Below the pieces are notes generated by a model that saw nothing but the letters and a program-made list of their open reading frames with translations, made no database searches and was not told where the DNA came from. The translations under genes were made by a program, and so were the position numbers. A DNA stretch of 64,000 nt from positions 62,001 through 126,000 of the forward strand of contig CAYRSB010000002.1 of assembly GCA_964426875.1 (NCBI GenBank), in the 5' to 3' direction. Numbering within the stretch: the stretch's first letter is position 1; each line of letters starts with the position of its first letter. The DNA comes from Caldatribacterium sp964426875 (lineage in GTDB: Bacteria; Atribacterota; Atribacteria; Atribacterales; Caldatribacteriaceae). Below are positions 17,693 through 26,700 of the stretch, piece by piece.

Positions 17693-18594
17693 TGCCAGGA
17701 ACCTACTTTAAGGTGAAAAACAAATGGTCGAAAGCGGGAATCTATGTGGTGCTCCTTTTCTGGCTCCTTTTTACCCTTTTTCCCATTTACTATAACGTAG
17801 TGACTTCTTTCAAAGAGCACGAAACGGTTTATGCTCCACGGCCAAAGTTCTTCCCCTTCATCGATTTCCGGCCCAGTCTCCTGGGGTGGATTCATCTTTT
17901 AGGAAGAACGGCCCCTGGAGAAGCAGAATACCAGGTGATGAAAGTCCTTGGCGCTCAGGGGGCATATCTCAAAAATAGTGTAGTGGTGGCCTTGGTCAGC
18001 TCTCTCATCACGGTGGTTTTGGGAATTATGGCAGGGTACGCCCTTACCCGTTTTGTATATCGCCGCTGGAGGAATGAGAGTATTGCTTTCTTTATCCTCT
18101 CTCAACGCATGTTTCCTCCGGTAGCTTTGGCCATGCCCTTTTTCATCCTTTTTAACACCTTGGGACTTTTGGACAACGTCGTGAGTCTCATCATCGTTTA
18201 CAGTATCATGAATCTGCCTCTGGTGACCTGGATTGTCAAGGAGTTTTTCTCAGACCTTCCCAGGGAGCTTGAGGAAGCAGCAATGGTTGATGGGTGTTCC
18301 CGGTGGAAAGCACTCTTTTCGGTGGTCATCCCCCTTGCCCTTCCCGGTATCGCAGTGTCCTTTCTTTTCTCTTTTATCTTTGCCTGGAATGAATTTTTGG
18401 TGGCGCTTACTTTAACCTTTGAGAACGCCAAGACCTTACCCTTGCAGATGGCCGGGCTTACCACCCTTCGGGGACCACAGTACTGGGATATTGCCGCAAG
18501 TTCTCTGGTGATCATTATTCCCCCGCTTCTTGTGACTATCTTTGCCAATCGCTACATTATCCGAGGTTTGTCCCTTGGAGCAGTGAAAGAGTAG
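17692..18594 (+). CDS. Sugar ABC transporter permease (MalG type)
   Basis: 300 residues with an EAA motif EEAAMVDGCSRWKALFSVVI near residues 200-220 and the MalG-type C-terminus RYIIRGLSLGAVKE. It contains an unusually long first periplasmic loop (HETVYAPRPKFFPFIDFRPS to GAQGAYLKNS). Together with the preceding permease it forms the membrane channel of this importer. The next gene begins 14 bases later. Confidence 0.92.
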   Translation: MPGTYFKVKNKWSKAGIYVVLLFWLLFTLFPIYYNVVTSFKEHETVYAPRPKFFPFIDFRPSLLGWIHLLGRTAPGEAEYQVMKVLGAQGAYLKNSVVVALVSSLITVVLGIMAGYALTRFVYRRWRNESIAFFILSQRMFPPVALAMPFFILFNTLGLLDNVVSLIIVYSIMNLPLVTWIVKEFFSDLPRELEEAAMVDGCSRWKALFSVVIPLALPGIAVSFLFSFIFAWNEFLVALTLTFENAKTLPLQMAGLTTLRGPQYWDIAASSLVIIIPPLLVTIFANRYIIRGLSLGAVKE

Positions 18595-18608
18595 AGGAGG
18601 AAATCTCC

Positions 18609-19736
18609 GTGGAGAGTGTTGAGAAAAAGAGGTCTCGAGTTCTTACAGCCTTGAAAGAGCATAAAGAACCGGATCGTGTTCCTCTTACGGATTTTTACTG
18701 GAGTTCTTTCTTAGAGCGATGGAGGAAGGCTTTGAATCTTCCTGAAGAAACAGACATTTACGAGTACTATGATCTTGACGTCAAGGTCATTTCTCCTAAC
18801 ATGGATCCTAAGGTGGAAAGCTGTGTCATTATTGAGAAAACTCCAGAGTACGTGGTCTTCCGAAGCGGCTTCGGTTGTACGGTGAAGAAATTATTTTCTG
18901 CTCCTATGCCGATGTTTCTTGATTTTTCGGTGAAGAGTGCTGAAGAGTTTGCTTCTTTTACTTTCGACGACCCCCGGGATGATCGGCGATACTTTGAAAA
19001 ACGCTGTGACATCATCAACTGTGGTGACAGCTTTGGAGTGTTGCCGAGTTTTGTGGAGGATATCGAAAGCAACAAAGACAAATTTTGCCTTTTTGGTTCT
19101 ATATGTGAACCCTATGAATTCATGTGGCGTGTCCGAGGTACAGAGGGATTGCTTATGGACCTTGCGCTTGAAAAGGACAAGGTTCGAGATTTTGCTGAGC
19201 GGGCTACCGATTTTATGCTTGAGATTGCCGAAAGAGAAATAGAACTTGCCCCCCTCGCCGGTATGATTATTTGGGGTGACGTGGCCTACGATAAGGGGAT
19301 GTTTTTCTCTCCCAAACTCTGGAGGGAGATCTTCTTTCCTTGTGTCAAGAGACTTTGCCATTTTCTCCATCGCCACGATCTCCTTGTGGTGTATCACGGG
19401 TGTGGTCGAAGTCTTGACATTTTCCCAGACCTCATTGAGGCTGGAATCGATGTGTACAATCCCTTGGAGGCCAAGGCAGGGATGGACCCGGTGGAACTTA
19501 AGAAACTCTACGGTGAGAGGGTCTCCTTCTTTGGAGGAATTGATAATCGAATTCTGGGATATGGGACCTGGGAAGAAATCGAAAGGGAGGTGCTCTATAA
19601 GCTTAAGGCAGCAGTGGGGGGAGGGTATATGCCCGCTTCGGACCATTCGGTGGCGAGTAATGTCGATCCCTTGGTATACGACCGAATTGTCCGGCTTCTT
19701 AGAGAACGAGGGGTATATCCTTTGGAACTTTCGTAG
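18609..19736 (+). CDS. Uroporphyrinogen-decarboxylase-family protein (MtaA-like), first copy
   Basis: 375 residues from GTG 18609 with an excellent ribosome site (agaggagg). It has the URO-D/cobalamin methyltransferase TIM barrel: N-terminal RVLTALKEHKEPDRVPLTD, central MIIWGDVAYDKGMFFSP, HGCGRSLDIFPDLIEAGIDV with an H-x-C pair that in MtaA/MtbA-type enzymes binds zinc, and C-terminal GGIDNRILGYGTWEEIEREV. These family members are methyltransferases rather than haem enzymes. Position inside a sugar importer operon suggests action on the imported compound, perhaps a methyl ether; that is inference. No corrinoid protein gene is near. Confidence 0.85.
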   Translation: MESVEKKRSRVLTALKEHKEPDRVPLTDFYWSSFLERWRKALNLPEETDIYEYYDLDVKVISPNMDPKVESCVIIEKTPEYVVFRSGFGCTVKKLFSAPMPMFLDFSVKSAEEFASFTFDDPRDDRRYFEKRCDIINCGDSFGVLPSFVEDIESNKDKFCLFGSICEPYEFMWRVRGTEGLLMDLALEKDKVRDFAERATDFMLEIAEREIELAPLAGMIIWGDVAYDKGMFFSPKLWREIFFPCVKRLCHFLHRHDLLVVYHGCGRSLDIFPDLIEAGIDVYNPLEAKAGMDPVELKKLYGERVSFFGGIDNRILGYGTWEEIEREVLYKLKAAVGGGYMPASDHSVASNVDPLVYDRIVRLLRERGVYPLELS

Positions 19737-19745
19737 GTTTGGGCA

Positions 19746-20774
19746 ATGACAACGATATACGATGTGGCCAGAAGGGCCGGAGTTTCTCCAGCCACGGTCT
19801 CTCGAGCCCTGAGTGGAGTTCCGGGGGTCAGTGAGGCAACACGAAGGAAAGTCCTTGAAGCTACGGAAGAACTCCACTATTCTCCAAACTACATTGCCAG
19901 GAGTCTTAAGAAACGTCAAACGAATACCATAGCACTGGTTATCTCTGACATCACCAACCCCTTTTTCACCACCTTAGCCCGGGGCGTGGAAGACAAAGCC
20001 TCCGAGCACGGCTTCAACACCATCTTCTGCAACACCGACGAGGACCCCAAGACTGAGGAAGCCTATCTCGAACTCATGGTAAGGCGTCAGGTAGATGGGC
20101 TTCTCGTTTCAACCTGCAGTGACGGGAAAACCCTCGATCGCCTTTTTCGGAGAAACGTTCCTGTGGTCCTTGTAGACCGAAGAGTCAAAGACGCTCCCTG
20201 GGATTACGTGGTAGGGGACAGTGAGTATGGAGCGTATGAGCTCACAAAACACCTCATCGAGGTCCACAGGAAAGAAAAGATTGCTATTATCTCTGGTCCT
20301 CTGGTGATTTCCACAAGCCGAGAGCGAGTGGAAGGATACGAGCGGGCCCTTAAGGAAGCAGGAATCCTTCTGTCTAAGGAGTATGTTCGCGTCGGTGCCT
20401 ACAAGGAGGATTTCGGTTACCGAATGATGCGGGAATTCCTCAAAAGTGGGGTTCCGATTGAGGCCGTCTTTGCTGGAAACAATGTCATCGCCATCGGGGT
20501 GGTGCGAGCGGTTCAAGAGTTAGGCATGGGGATACCGGAAGACATCGCCTTGGCAGCCTTTGATGACTTTGATCTTGCCTCGGCTCTTTCTCCCTTTCTT
20601 ACCGTGGCAAAACAGCCCGCCTATACCATGGGGACGCTGGCCGTCGAGGTGCTTTTGCAGCGCATTCGGGGGGAGAATATCAAGGAACGCCGAGAAATCA
20701 TTCTGCGTCCCGAAATCATCATCCGCCGATCTTGTGGATGCAGTATAATGGAGGAAAAGGAGGGATGGAAATGA
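19746..20774 (+). CDS. LacI-family transcriptional regulator
   Basis: 342 residues. The N-terminal LacI helix-turn-helix and hinge are textbook: TIYDVARRAGVSPATVSRAL, then LHYSPNYIARSLKKRQTNTI. The periplasmic-binding-protein-like effector domain follows (ALVISDITNPFFTTLARGVE to AFDDFDLASALSPFLTVAKQ). It lies nine bases after the first UroD-like gene and overlaps the second by four bases (ATGA), so it is part of the operon. The operator at 15191 is its likely target. Confidence 0.93.
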   Translation: MTTIYDVARRAGVSPATVSRALSGVPGVSEATRRKVLEATEELHYSPNYIARSLKKRQTNTIALVISDITNPFFTTLARGVEDKASEHGFNTIFCNTDEDPKTEEAYLELMVRRQVDGLLVSTCSDGKTLDRLFRRNVPVVLVDRRVKDAPWDYVVGDSEYGAYELTKHLIEVHRKEKIAIISGPLVISTSRERVEGYERALKEAGILLSKEYVRVGAYKEDFGYRMMREFLKSGVPIEAVFAGNNVIAIGVVRAVQELGMGIPEDIALAAFDDFDLASALSPFLTVAKQPAYTMGTLAVEVLLQRIRGENIKERREIILRPEIIIRRSCGCSIMEEKEGWK

Positions 20775-22036
20775 CGCCGAGAGAAAGAGTCATAGCTGCA
20801 CTCTCTCATAGGGAGCCGGATGTCCTACCCCTTGATCTTGGTTCGACTCTTATCACCGGGATTCACGTCTCGAGTCTTCACCGCCTCAAGGTAGCCCTGG
20901 GACTCATTCATCCGGAGGACCCGGTTAAAGTCATAGACCCTTTCCAGATGTTAGGGGAAGTGGATGACGAACTGCGAAAGGTCCTGGGGATAGACACCGT
21001 ACCCCTCATGTCGCCGACGAACTTCTTCGGTTTCCGCAACGAGAACTGGAAACCCTGGAGGTTTTTCGATGGTACGCCTCTCCTTGTTCCTGAGAAGTTC
21101 AACACCGTTCCCGATCCCGAAGGCAACATCCTCCAGTATCCCCAGGGAGATACCTCCTGTCCTCCCTGTGCCAGGATGCCCAGGGGGGGATTCTACCACG
21201 ATGCCCTCATCCGTCAAAAGCCCATCGATGAGAAGAATCTCAGGGTGGAAGACCAGATTGAGGAATACACCCTCTTGAGCGAGGAAGAACTCCGTTACTT
21301 TGAGGGAGAATCCAAAAGGCTTTTTGAGGAGACCGATTATGCCATCGTTTCTTCTGGTGTTCCTGGAACGAACCTGGGAGACATTGCCTTTGTCCCCGGC
21401 CTCTCTCTCAAGGACCCCAAGGGGATAAGAGATGTGGAGGAGTGGTACGTATCCCTCCTTACCCGTCAGTCCTTCCTTGAGGAAGTTTTCGCTCGCATGA
21501 CTGAAATCGGCCTCCACAACCTTAAGATGTTCCACGAGGCAGTGGGGGAAAGGATTCAGGCCATTGTCGTCTCCGGAACAGACTTTGGCTCACAACTTGG
21601 CCCCTTCATCGCTCCTGAGCTTTATCGGAAGCTCTTCAAGCCCTTTCACAGGAGAGTCAATGATTGGATTCACCGGCATACTGCCTGGAAGACCTTCATC
21701 CACACCTGTGGGTCGGTGTACGAACTCTTGCCTGACCTCTCCGAGGCCGGCTTTGACATTCTCAACCCGGTACAGATTTCAGCTGCCTCTATGGACCCCA
21801 AAACCCTTAAGGAGGAGTTCGGTGACCGTTTTGTCTTCTGGGGTGGGGGGGTGAACACCCAAAGGACTCTGCCTTTTGGGACCCCCGAGGAGGTCAAAGA
21901 GGAGGTACGTCGACTCGTTGAAATTTTCAGAAAGGGTGGGGGATTCGTTTTTGCCACCGTCCACAACGTCCAGGCCCAAATCCCGGTGGAGAATCTCCTT
22001 GCCCTTTTTGAAACGGTCAACGAGTACCGTTCCTGA
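20771..22036 (+). CDS. Uroporphyrinogen-decarboxylase-family protein (MtaA-like), second copy
   Basis: 421 residues from ATG 20771, chosen because aaggaggg ends 6 bases upstream and because the start overlaps the LacI stop as ATGA; the ATG at 20765 abuts the ribosome site. MTPRERVIAALSHREPDVLP is the standard family start. HTCGSVYELLPDLSEAGFDI carries the H-x-C zinc pair; the C-terminus (GGGFVFATVHNVQAQIPVEN) places it in the longer subfamily. It differs clearly from the first copy, so the two probably have distinct roles or work as a pair. It is the last gene of the operon. Confidence 0.85.
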   Translation: MTPRERVIAALSHREPDVLPLDLGSTLITGIHVSSLHRLKVALGLIHPEDPVKVIDPFQMLGEVDDELRKVLGIDTVPLMSPTNFFGFRNENWKPWRFFDGTPLLVPEKFNTVPDPEGNILQYPQGDTSCPPCARMPRGGFYHDALIRQKPIDEKNLRVEDQIEEYTLLSEEELRYFEGESKRLFEETDYAIVSSGVPGTNLGDIAFVPGLSLKDPKGIRDVEEWYVSLLTRQSFLEEVFARMTEIGLHNLKMFHEAVGERIQAIVVSGTDFGSQLGPFIAPELYRKLFKPFHRRVNDWIHRHTAWKTFIHTCGSVYELLPDLSEAGFDILNPVQISAASMDPKTLKEEFGDRFVFWGGGVNTQRTLPFGTPEEVKEEVRRLVEIFRKGGGFVFATVHNVQAQIPVENLLALFETVNEYRS

Positions 22037-22090
22037 CCTGAGAAGTTTATTTTGTCTCAATCTCGCTCTGTCGTTTAGTATTTGTGGTAA

Positions 22091-22119
22091 TTGACACGGC
22101 TCTTCCTCCTCCTTATAAT
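22091..22119 (+). promoter_or_regulatory. Consensus promoter of the ECF S-component gene
   Basis: TTGACA (22091-22096), 17-base spacer, TATAAT (22114-22119): a perfect match. The predicted transcription start near 22126 leaves a leader of only about 15-18 bases, so there is no room for a riboswitch, which is unusual for a vitamin-type S component. Confidence 0.75.
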
Positions 22120-22143
22120 TCAAGGCAATAAGGGGTGATAGTG

Positions 22144-22647
22144 GTGCACGAAAGAATGCGAACACTCGTTTTCGGAGCCTTGGGAATCGCTCTTGTGGCT
22201 TTTGCCACAATGAGTGTTCAGGTTCCCATCCCGCAAACTCGAGGATACATCAATTTAGGGGATACTCTCATTTTTGTTTTTGCTATCCTCTTTGGAGCGA
22301 GAATTGGAGCCCTTGCCGGGGGAGTGGGTTCGGCTCTTGCCGATATTTTGACCGGCTACGCTCACTGGGCACCATTCACTCTCCTCATCAAAGGGATTGA
22401 AGGACTCATTGTTGGCCTTCTTGCCTCAGGAGAAAAGAGCAATATCCGACGTCTTTTGGGATGCATCCTGGGTGGCCTTGAGATGATTGCAGGGTATTTC
22501 TTGGTAGAGGTTTTCCTTTATGGTCTTGGTGCTGCTTTTGCAGAACTTCCGGGTAACTTTATTCAGGCAGGAAGTGCTGTTGTTGTGGGGCCACTTGTTG
22601 TTTTCGCCCTGCAGAGAATCGAGAAAGCCTTATTTCATCGGACTTAG
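22144..22647 (+). CDS. ECF transporter S component
   Basis: About 167 residues, six predicted helices. VQVPIPQTRGYINLGDTLIF and LFGARIGALAGGVGSALADI are typical of energy-coupling-factor substrate-capture subunits for vitamins or precursors. GTG codons at 22135, 22141 and 22144 are possible starts; 22144 sits best behind aagggg (8 bases), and ATG 22156 cannot be excluded. The ECF ATPases and T component are not in the window, as expected for group II systems sharing a module. Substrate unknown. Confidence 0.82.
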   Translation: MHERMRTLVFGALGIALVAFATMSVQVPIPQTRGYINLGDTLIFVFAILFGARIGALAGGVGSALADILTGYAHWAPFTLLIKGIEGLIVGLLASGEKSNIRRLLGCILGGLEMIAGYFLVEVFLYGLGAAFAELPGNFIQAGSAVVVGPLVVFALQRIEKALFHRT

Positions 22648-22648
22648 G

Positions 22649-24001
22649 CTATGGGTGAATTTTGGCAAGGACTTCCTGTTCTATCTCGGGAAATGCCCTC
22701 AGTAAGCGATGGACAAGGAGAGACAGAACGTCTCCTCTCTTTCCCTCAAAGCGCAAGGTGTAGACCGGCTCAGTGACCGACTTTCGAATGAGAGCCCATC
22801 CGTCTTCCCATTCTACCCTGAGGCCATCGATTTTTGAAACGGTTCCACCTTGTACCTTTTCTTCAAGGAGCGCGAGGAGATTCTCCCGACCCTTTATGGG
22901 AATGCGAATGTCTGGAGTGGTGTAATTTTTGGGAAAGGAAGCAATGGTTTGGGAGAGAGGAGTGGTGCTTTCACTTAAAAGGTGGAGGAAGAGGGCGGCG
23001 GCATAGAGCCCGTCATCCCGGCGGAGTTCCCCGAAAAAGTAGTGGCCACTTATCTCCCCAGCCATGATAGCCTTTTCCTCGATGAGTCTCTTTTTGATGT
23101 AGGTGTGTCCTGAACGCTCAGGGATGGGAATACCCCCTGCTTTGCGTATCTCTTCGGGGATAACCGAGGAACACTTAAGGTCGTAAACGAATTTCTTTTC
23201 CCCAGGAAAACGAGCAAAATGGTAGCGGATAAAGAAAATCATACCCTTTTCGCCTTCAAGCACAGTTCCATCGTCAGCTACGAAAACAACCCGGTCACCA
23301 TCCCCATCAAATGCCACACCCACATCGGCTTTAAGTTCTCTGACCTTATTACTCAAAGCTACAAGGTTTTTCGCCTGGGCGGGGTTGGGGGGACGGTTGG
23401 GGAAAGAACCGTCAAAAGTACAGAAAAGTGGTGTAACCCTGTATCTCAGGGATTCAAGGAATCGTGGAGCAAGGAGAGAGTAACACCCGTTACCGCAGTC
23501 GACCACGACATTAAGCGGCCGGTAGGGTCGAGAAAGAGAAGAAGAGAGGAAGGCAAGGTACTCTTCTTCAAGATTTCTTCTTTCGAGGCGTCCTTGCCAA
23601 GCTCTACGGAAGTCCTTTGCCTCTATTTTCCGGGCAAGTAGGGCAAAATCGGAAGGCGAAGGAGGACGGTCGGCAAAACCGATTTTGCAGCCGTTGTACT
23701 GAGGGGGATTGTGTGAAGCGGTGATCATAACGCCGGCCGATGCCTTAAGATGGTCTATGGCAAAGTAGAAAAGAGGCGTGGGGACAGTGCCTAAGTCCGC
23801 CACATTTTCCCCGCTTTCCCGCAACCCCTCGATGAGGGCCTCTTTCAAGGCAGGGGTGTGGAGGCGTACGTCTCCTCCTACCACAAGGAGTTCCCCTTCG
23901 GGAAAAAAGGAGCCAAAAGCCCGGCCAATGGCATAGGTAATTTCTTCGTTGATTTCCTCAGGGACAATACCCCGAATATCACAATCCTTGAAGATGCTCA
24001 T
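22649..24001 (-). CDS. Phosphomannomutase / phosphoglucomutase
   Basis: 450 residues of the alpha-D-phosphohexomutase family. The start (MSIFKDCDIRGIVPEEINEE) is the ManB/AlgC type; the phosphoserine loop is TASHNPPQYNG (Ser about 96); the metal loop is DGDGDRVVF; sugar-binding GEISGHYFF and the phosphate-binding C-terminal RKSVTEPVYTLRFEG follow. It interconverts hexose 1- and 6-phosphates for nucleotide-sugar synthesis. It follows the epimerase gene with a four-base ATGA overlap, which supports a joint role in sugar-nucleotide or polysaccharide metabolism. Confidence 0.93.
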   Translation of the reverse strand: MSIFKDCDIRGIVPEEINEEITYAIGRAFGSFFPEGELLVVGGDVRLHTPALKEALIEGLRESGENVADLGTVPTPLFYFAIDHLKASAGVMITASHNPPQYNGCKIGFADRPPSPSDFALLARKIEAKDFRRAWQGRLERRNLEEEYLAFLSSSLSRPYRPLNVVVDCGNGCYSLLAPRFLESLRYRVTPLFCTFDGSFPNRPPNPAQAKNLVALSNKVRELKADVGVAFDGDGDRVVFVADDGTVLEGEKGMIFFIRYHFARFPGEKKFVYDLKCSSVIPEEIRKAGGIPIPERSGHTYIKKRLIEEKAIMAGEISGHYFFGELRRDDGLYAAALFLHLLSESTTPLSQTIASFPKNYTTPDIRIPIKGRENLLALLEEKVQGGTVSKIDGLRVEWEDGWALIRKSVTEPVYTLRFEGKRGDVLSLLVHRLLRAFPEIEQEVLAKIHP

Positions 24002-24963
24002 TTGTTCTTCACCTGCAGGATGCCTCGAGCAATCAGATCGTACATAGCTTCAAGGACTGCTCCTTCGGGAGTATATTGGGGAACAAAATCCAGGACTTTA
24101 CGCGCCTTTTCCATGGATACGCAACACCCTTGACGGACGTGGAGCGCGGCCATTTCAGGGTATCCGAACCGGGCAGTGTACTCTTCCAGGGAAATGGAGC
24201 GAAAACGAAAAGGTTTCCCAAAGGAGCAAGCCAGAAATTCTCCAAGACCAAAGAAGGTCATGGCGTACTGTGCGCCACAGTTGAAGGCCTCCCCCTGAGA
24301 GGCCTTGGGGTTCGAGAGAGCAGCAAAGAAAAGATCGGCGACATCCCGGGGATGCACGTGATGCAGGGTGCTGAGTCCCCCATCAAGAAGGAAGATTTCT
24401 TCCCCGTTGAGGATTTTCTGAAGAGTTTCAGGATTATTGTCTCCGAAAGGTGTGATGAAAGGCTTCCCTGGACCGGTGATGTGGGTAGGGCGAACAATCG
24501 TTACCATGAGTTTACCCTTTTGAGCAGCTGAAAAGAGCGTGTTTTCAATGAGGACCTTCCTTTGAGCGTAGTCGTTCTCCGGGAAACGGAAAGCCTCTTC
24601 TCTGGTGGGGATGGTCCTCGTTTTTCCATAGACCCAGGCTGTACTACATACAAGAAGATGCGTTTCTGTCCCCGAGAGAAGGTCGGCAAGGAATGCGGCG
24701 CTTTCCGGCTCAAAGGCGATGAGGTCCACGATGATGTCGGGTCGTACGTGGCGTATACGCTCTCCCAAGAGGCCACTCTTTTCCTCTTTTTCCCGTTCTC
24801 CCCGGATTGTGTTTACCTTGGCCCAAAGCGGCGAGGAAGGATAGGGATTCGTTGTCCCCCGGGCAAAAACCCATACCCTGTATCCTGAGGTCACAAGCCT
24901 TGGGACGAGGTAGCTTCCAATATGTCCTGTTCCGCCGATGACAAGCGCGGTTTTCTCCTGCAT
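23998..24963 (-). CDS. NAD-dependent epimerase/dehydratase family protein
   Basis: About 321 residues from ATG 24963. Rossmann motif VIGGTGHIGSYL at residues 8-19, then VDLIAFEPESA, TAWVYGK and the catalytic YAQRK (Y-x3-K), so an extended short-chain dehydrogenase. HHVHPRDVADLFFAAL is typical of nucleotide-sugar epimerases. A TACAAT box at 24975-24970 would place transcription start exactly on the A of this ATG, so the mRNA may be leaderless; the -35 (TTTTCG) is poor. The next 300 bases upstream (24964-25259) have no recognisable gene. Confidence 0.87.
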   Translation of the reverse strand: MQEKTALVIGGTGHIGSYLVPRLVTSGYRVWVFARGTTNPYPSSPLWAKVNTIRGEREKEEKSGLLGERIRHVRPDIIVDLIAFEPESAAFLADLLSGTETHLLVCSTAWVYGKTRTIPTREEAFRFPENDYAQRKVLIENTLFSAAQKGKLMVTIVRPTHITGPGKPFITPFGDNNPETLQKILNGEEIFLLDGGLSTLHHVHPRDVADLFFAALSNPKASQGEAFNCGAQYAMTFFGLGEFLACSFGKPFRFRSISLEEYTARFGYPEMAALHVRQGCCVSMEKARKVLDFVPQYTPEGAVLEAMYDLIARGILQVKNK

Positions 24964-25259
24964 GGCTACATTGTACCCATTACAGGCCATTTCGAAAAGA
25001 GGATGCATTAGATAATGGAAAATGTCCGTGAAAGATATACTACCTCTTGAGAAAAAAACACCACTCGGGAGGGAAAAATGCCCAAGGGGTTTGATATGGA
25101 GTTAGGGGAAAGATATGTGAAGAGAAAGAACTCCTTTGAATACCCCAAGATCTAAGGAGATGTTTTTGAACTTGGAGGATCCCTATGTATGAAAGAGCTC
25201 TGGAAAGACGGGTGTCTCTCTTGGTATGACCCTAAAGTCCTTGCCGAGACCAAAGGGGT

Positions 25260-25790
25260 CTTTTTGGGAACATGGAAACTCGTGGTCAGGCAATTACCCT
25301 CTCCTCATCCCTTGCCATAACTGCCATTGACACCAATCTTTTGAGTCAATGGATAGTAAGGGTAGTAGAGGTGGGGAAAATCTTGGGAGTTTTCAAGAGA
25401 TGGGTCAAAGAGCCCAGGGAGAATCCCCATTCCAGTTTGACAGTACCATCCTGACAACCACAATTTTGAAGGTGCTCTTTGACCTGGTAGAGGGTGAAAG
25501 GGAAACTGACCCGGTCAAGATCCTGCAAGAAAAACGACCATGCTCATGTGGAACAAAAAGGGGTGATACAGTCAGGAAACTGGTGGGATATTTCCGAAGT
25601 CAGCGAGGAAGAGATGATTTTGTGGAATGAGATTTATGGGGTTTCCGATCTCCTTGATAACTTCTGGGGAAGGCCAAAGACAAGAAGGGGAGGGTGCATA
25701 AGAGGTTCTACAATACACCCAAGACCCCCCACAAGAGACTCAAGAGTGCGTGGAGGTTTCTTTTCAGATCAAGGAAGCACCAAGAGAATG
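25260..25790 (+). pseudogene. C-terminal remnant of an rve transposase
   Basis: Three frames must be combined. FDLVEGERETDPVK, then LTRSRSCKKNDHAHVEQK (family pattern FTRSRPYxKNDxxHVEQKN with the catalytic Glu), DTVRKLVGYFRSQ, LWNEIYGVSDLLDNFW, and GRVHKRFYNTPKTPHKRLKS (pattern KxxKRYDxPKTPYQRLL). This is the second half of the integrase-core domain and the C-terminal tail of the family whose N-terminus remains at 9216. Multiple frameshifts and a stop after VGYFRSQRGRDDFVE show decay. Bases 25791-26148 contain no recognisable gene. Confidence 0.68.
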
Positions 25791-26148
25791 AGGCAAGAAC
25801 TCAGCAGGGGAGAATTGGGAAGGGGATCAGGCGAGGTGTTAGAGGAACTCTTTGAGAGAAGTCCAGTGGGAGAAAGAGGCTGTATACGGGTTCGGTGTTA
25901 GCGCAAATTTATCGTAGCGTGGTACCCCATTTAGTGTGTCCGATCAACATGAAGCTATCTTCTTTCTTGAGGAGCATTCTTCAACCTTTAGGGTATCCTT
26001 CCTCTCTCTACCTTGAAAAAACATTCCCGAGGCACCTTCTATCGTCGGATAGAGAGGCCCAGAGTGAAAAGAAAGAGGACTACGTTAAGTGTCTTGAGGA
26101 ACTTGACGTACCCGTCCTTCTTTCCTAAAGTGGAATGGGGGTGAGAGT

Positions 26149-26700
26149 ATGGAAGTCAAGGTAGGCAAGGCAAGGATTTCTCTCATCCAGGGAGATATCA
26201 CCAGGCAGGAAACAGACGCCATCGTGAATGCAGCCAATCCCCGACTGGCCGGTGGGGGAGGAGTGGATGGAGCCATCCATCGGGCCGGAGGACCCAAAAT
26301 TGCCGAGGAGTGTCAAAAGATTGGGGGCTGCCCTACGGGGAAAGCGGTGATAACAAGTGGAGGCAATCTCAAGGCCCGTTATGTCATTCATGCAGTGGGA
26401 CCGGTATATCGAGGGGGAAAAGAAGGAGAGCCGGAGCTTTTGCGAAGTGCCTACCTTTCGAGTCTGGCACTGGCCGAAGAGAAGAAGCTTCGCTCGGCGT
26501 CCTTTCCATCCATAAGTACCGGAGCCTACGGGTATCCCATAAGGGAAGCCTCCCGCATCGCTCTGCGGGCAGTGATTGACTATCTACAGGAACATCCCGG
26601 TACGTCTCTTGAGGAGGTCGTTTTTGTCCTTTTCACACCACAGGACCTTGCAGTGTACGAAGAGGCTCTTCGAGAGCTTGCTGCTACGTACGGTCTTTGA
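26149..26700 (+). CDS. Macrodomain protein (ADP-ribose/O-acetyl-ADP-ribose hydrolase type)
   Basis: 183 residues, a single macrodomain. ISLIQGDITRQETDAIVNAA, NPRLAGGGGVDGAIHRAGG and the late SISTGAYGYP are the ligand-binding loops of the MacroD/YmdB subfamily, including the Asn and Gly-rich loops used for deacetylating O-acetyl-ADP-ribose or removing ADP-ribose from proteins. It overlaps the convergent rdgB-type gene by 17 bases at its 3' end. It stands alone after the transposase remnant. Confidence 0.93.
   Translation: MEVKVGKARISLIQGDITRQETDAIVNAANPRLAGGGGVDGAIHRAGGPKIAEECQKIGGCPTGKAVITSGGNLKARYVIHAVGPVYRGGKEGEPELLRSAYLSSLALAEEKKLRSASFPSISTGAYGYPIREASRIALRAVIDYLQEHPGTSLEEVVFVLFTPQDLAVYEEALRELAATYGL

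Noticed and set aside
18891..19919. 342-codon antisense reading frame opposite the UroD-like and LacI genes
   Set aside because: Both plus-strand genes are well conserved families; the antisense product has no recognisable feature and no ribosome site.
25895..26128. 77-codon ORF before the macrodomain gene
   Set aside because: No ribosome site and no recognisable sequence; lies in the tail of a decayed insertion sequence.
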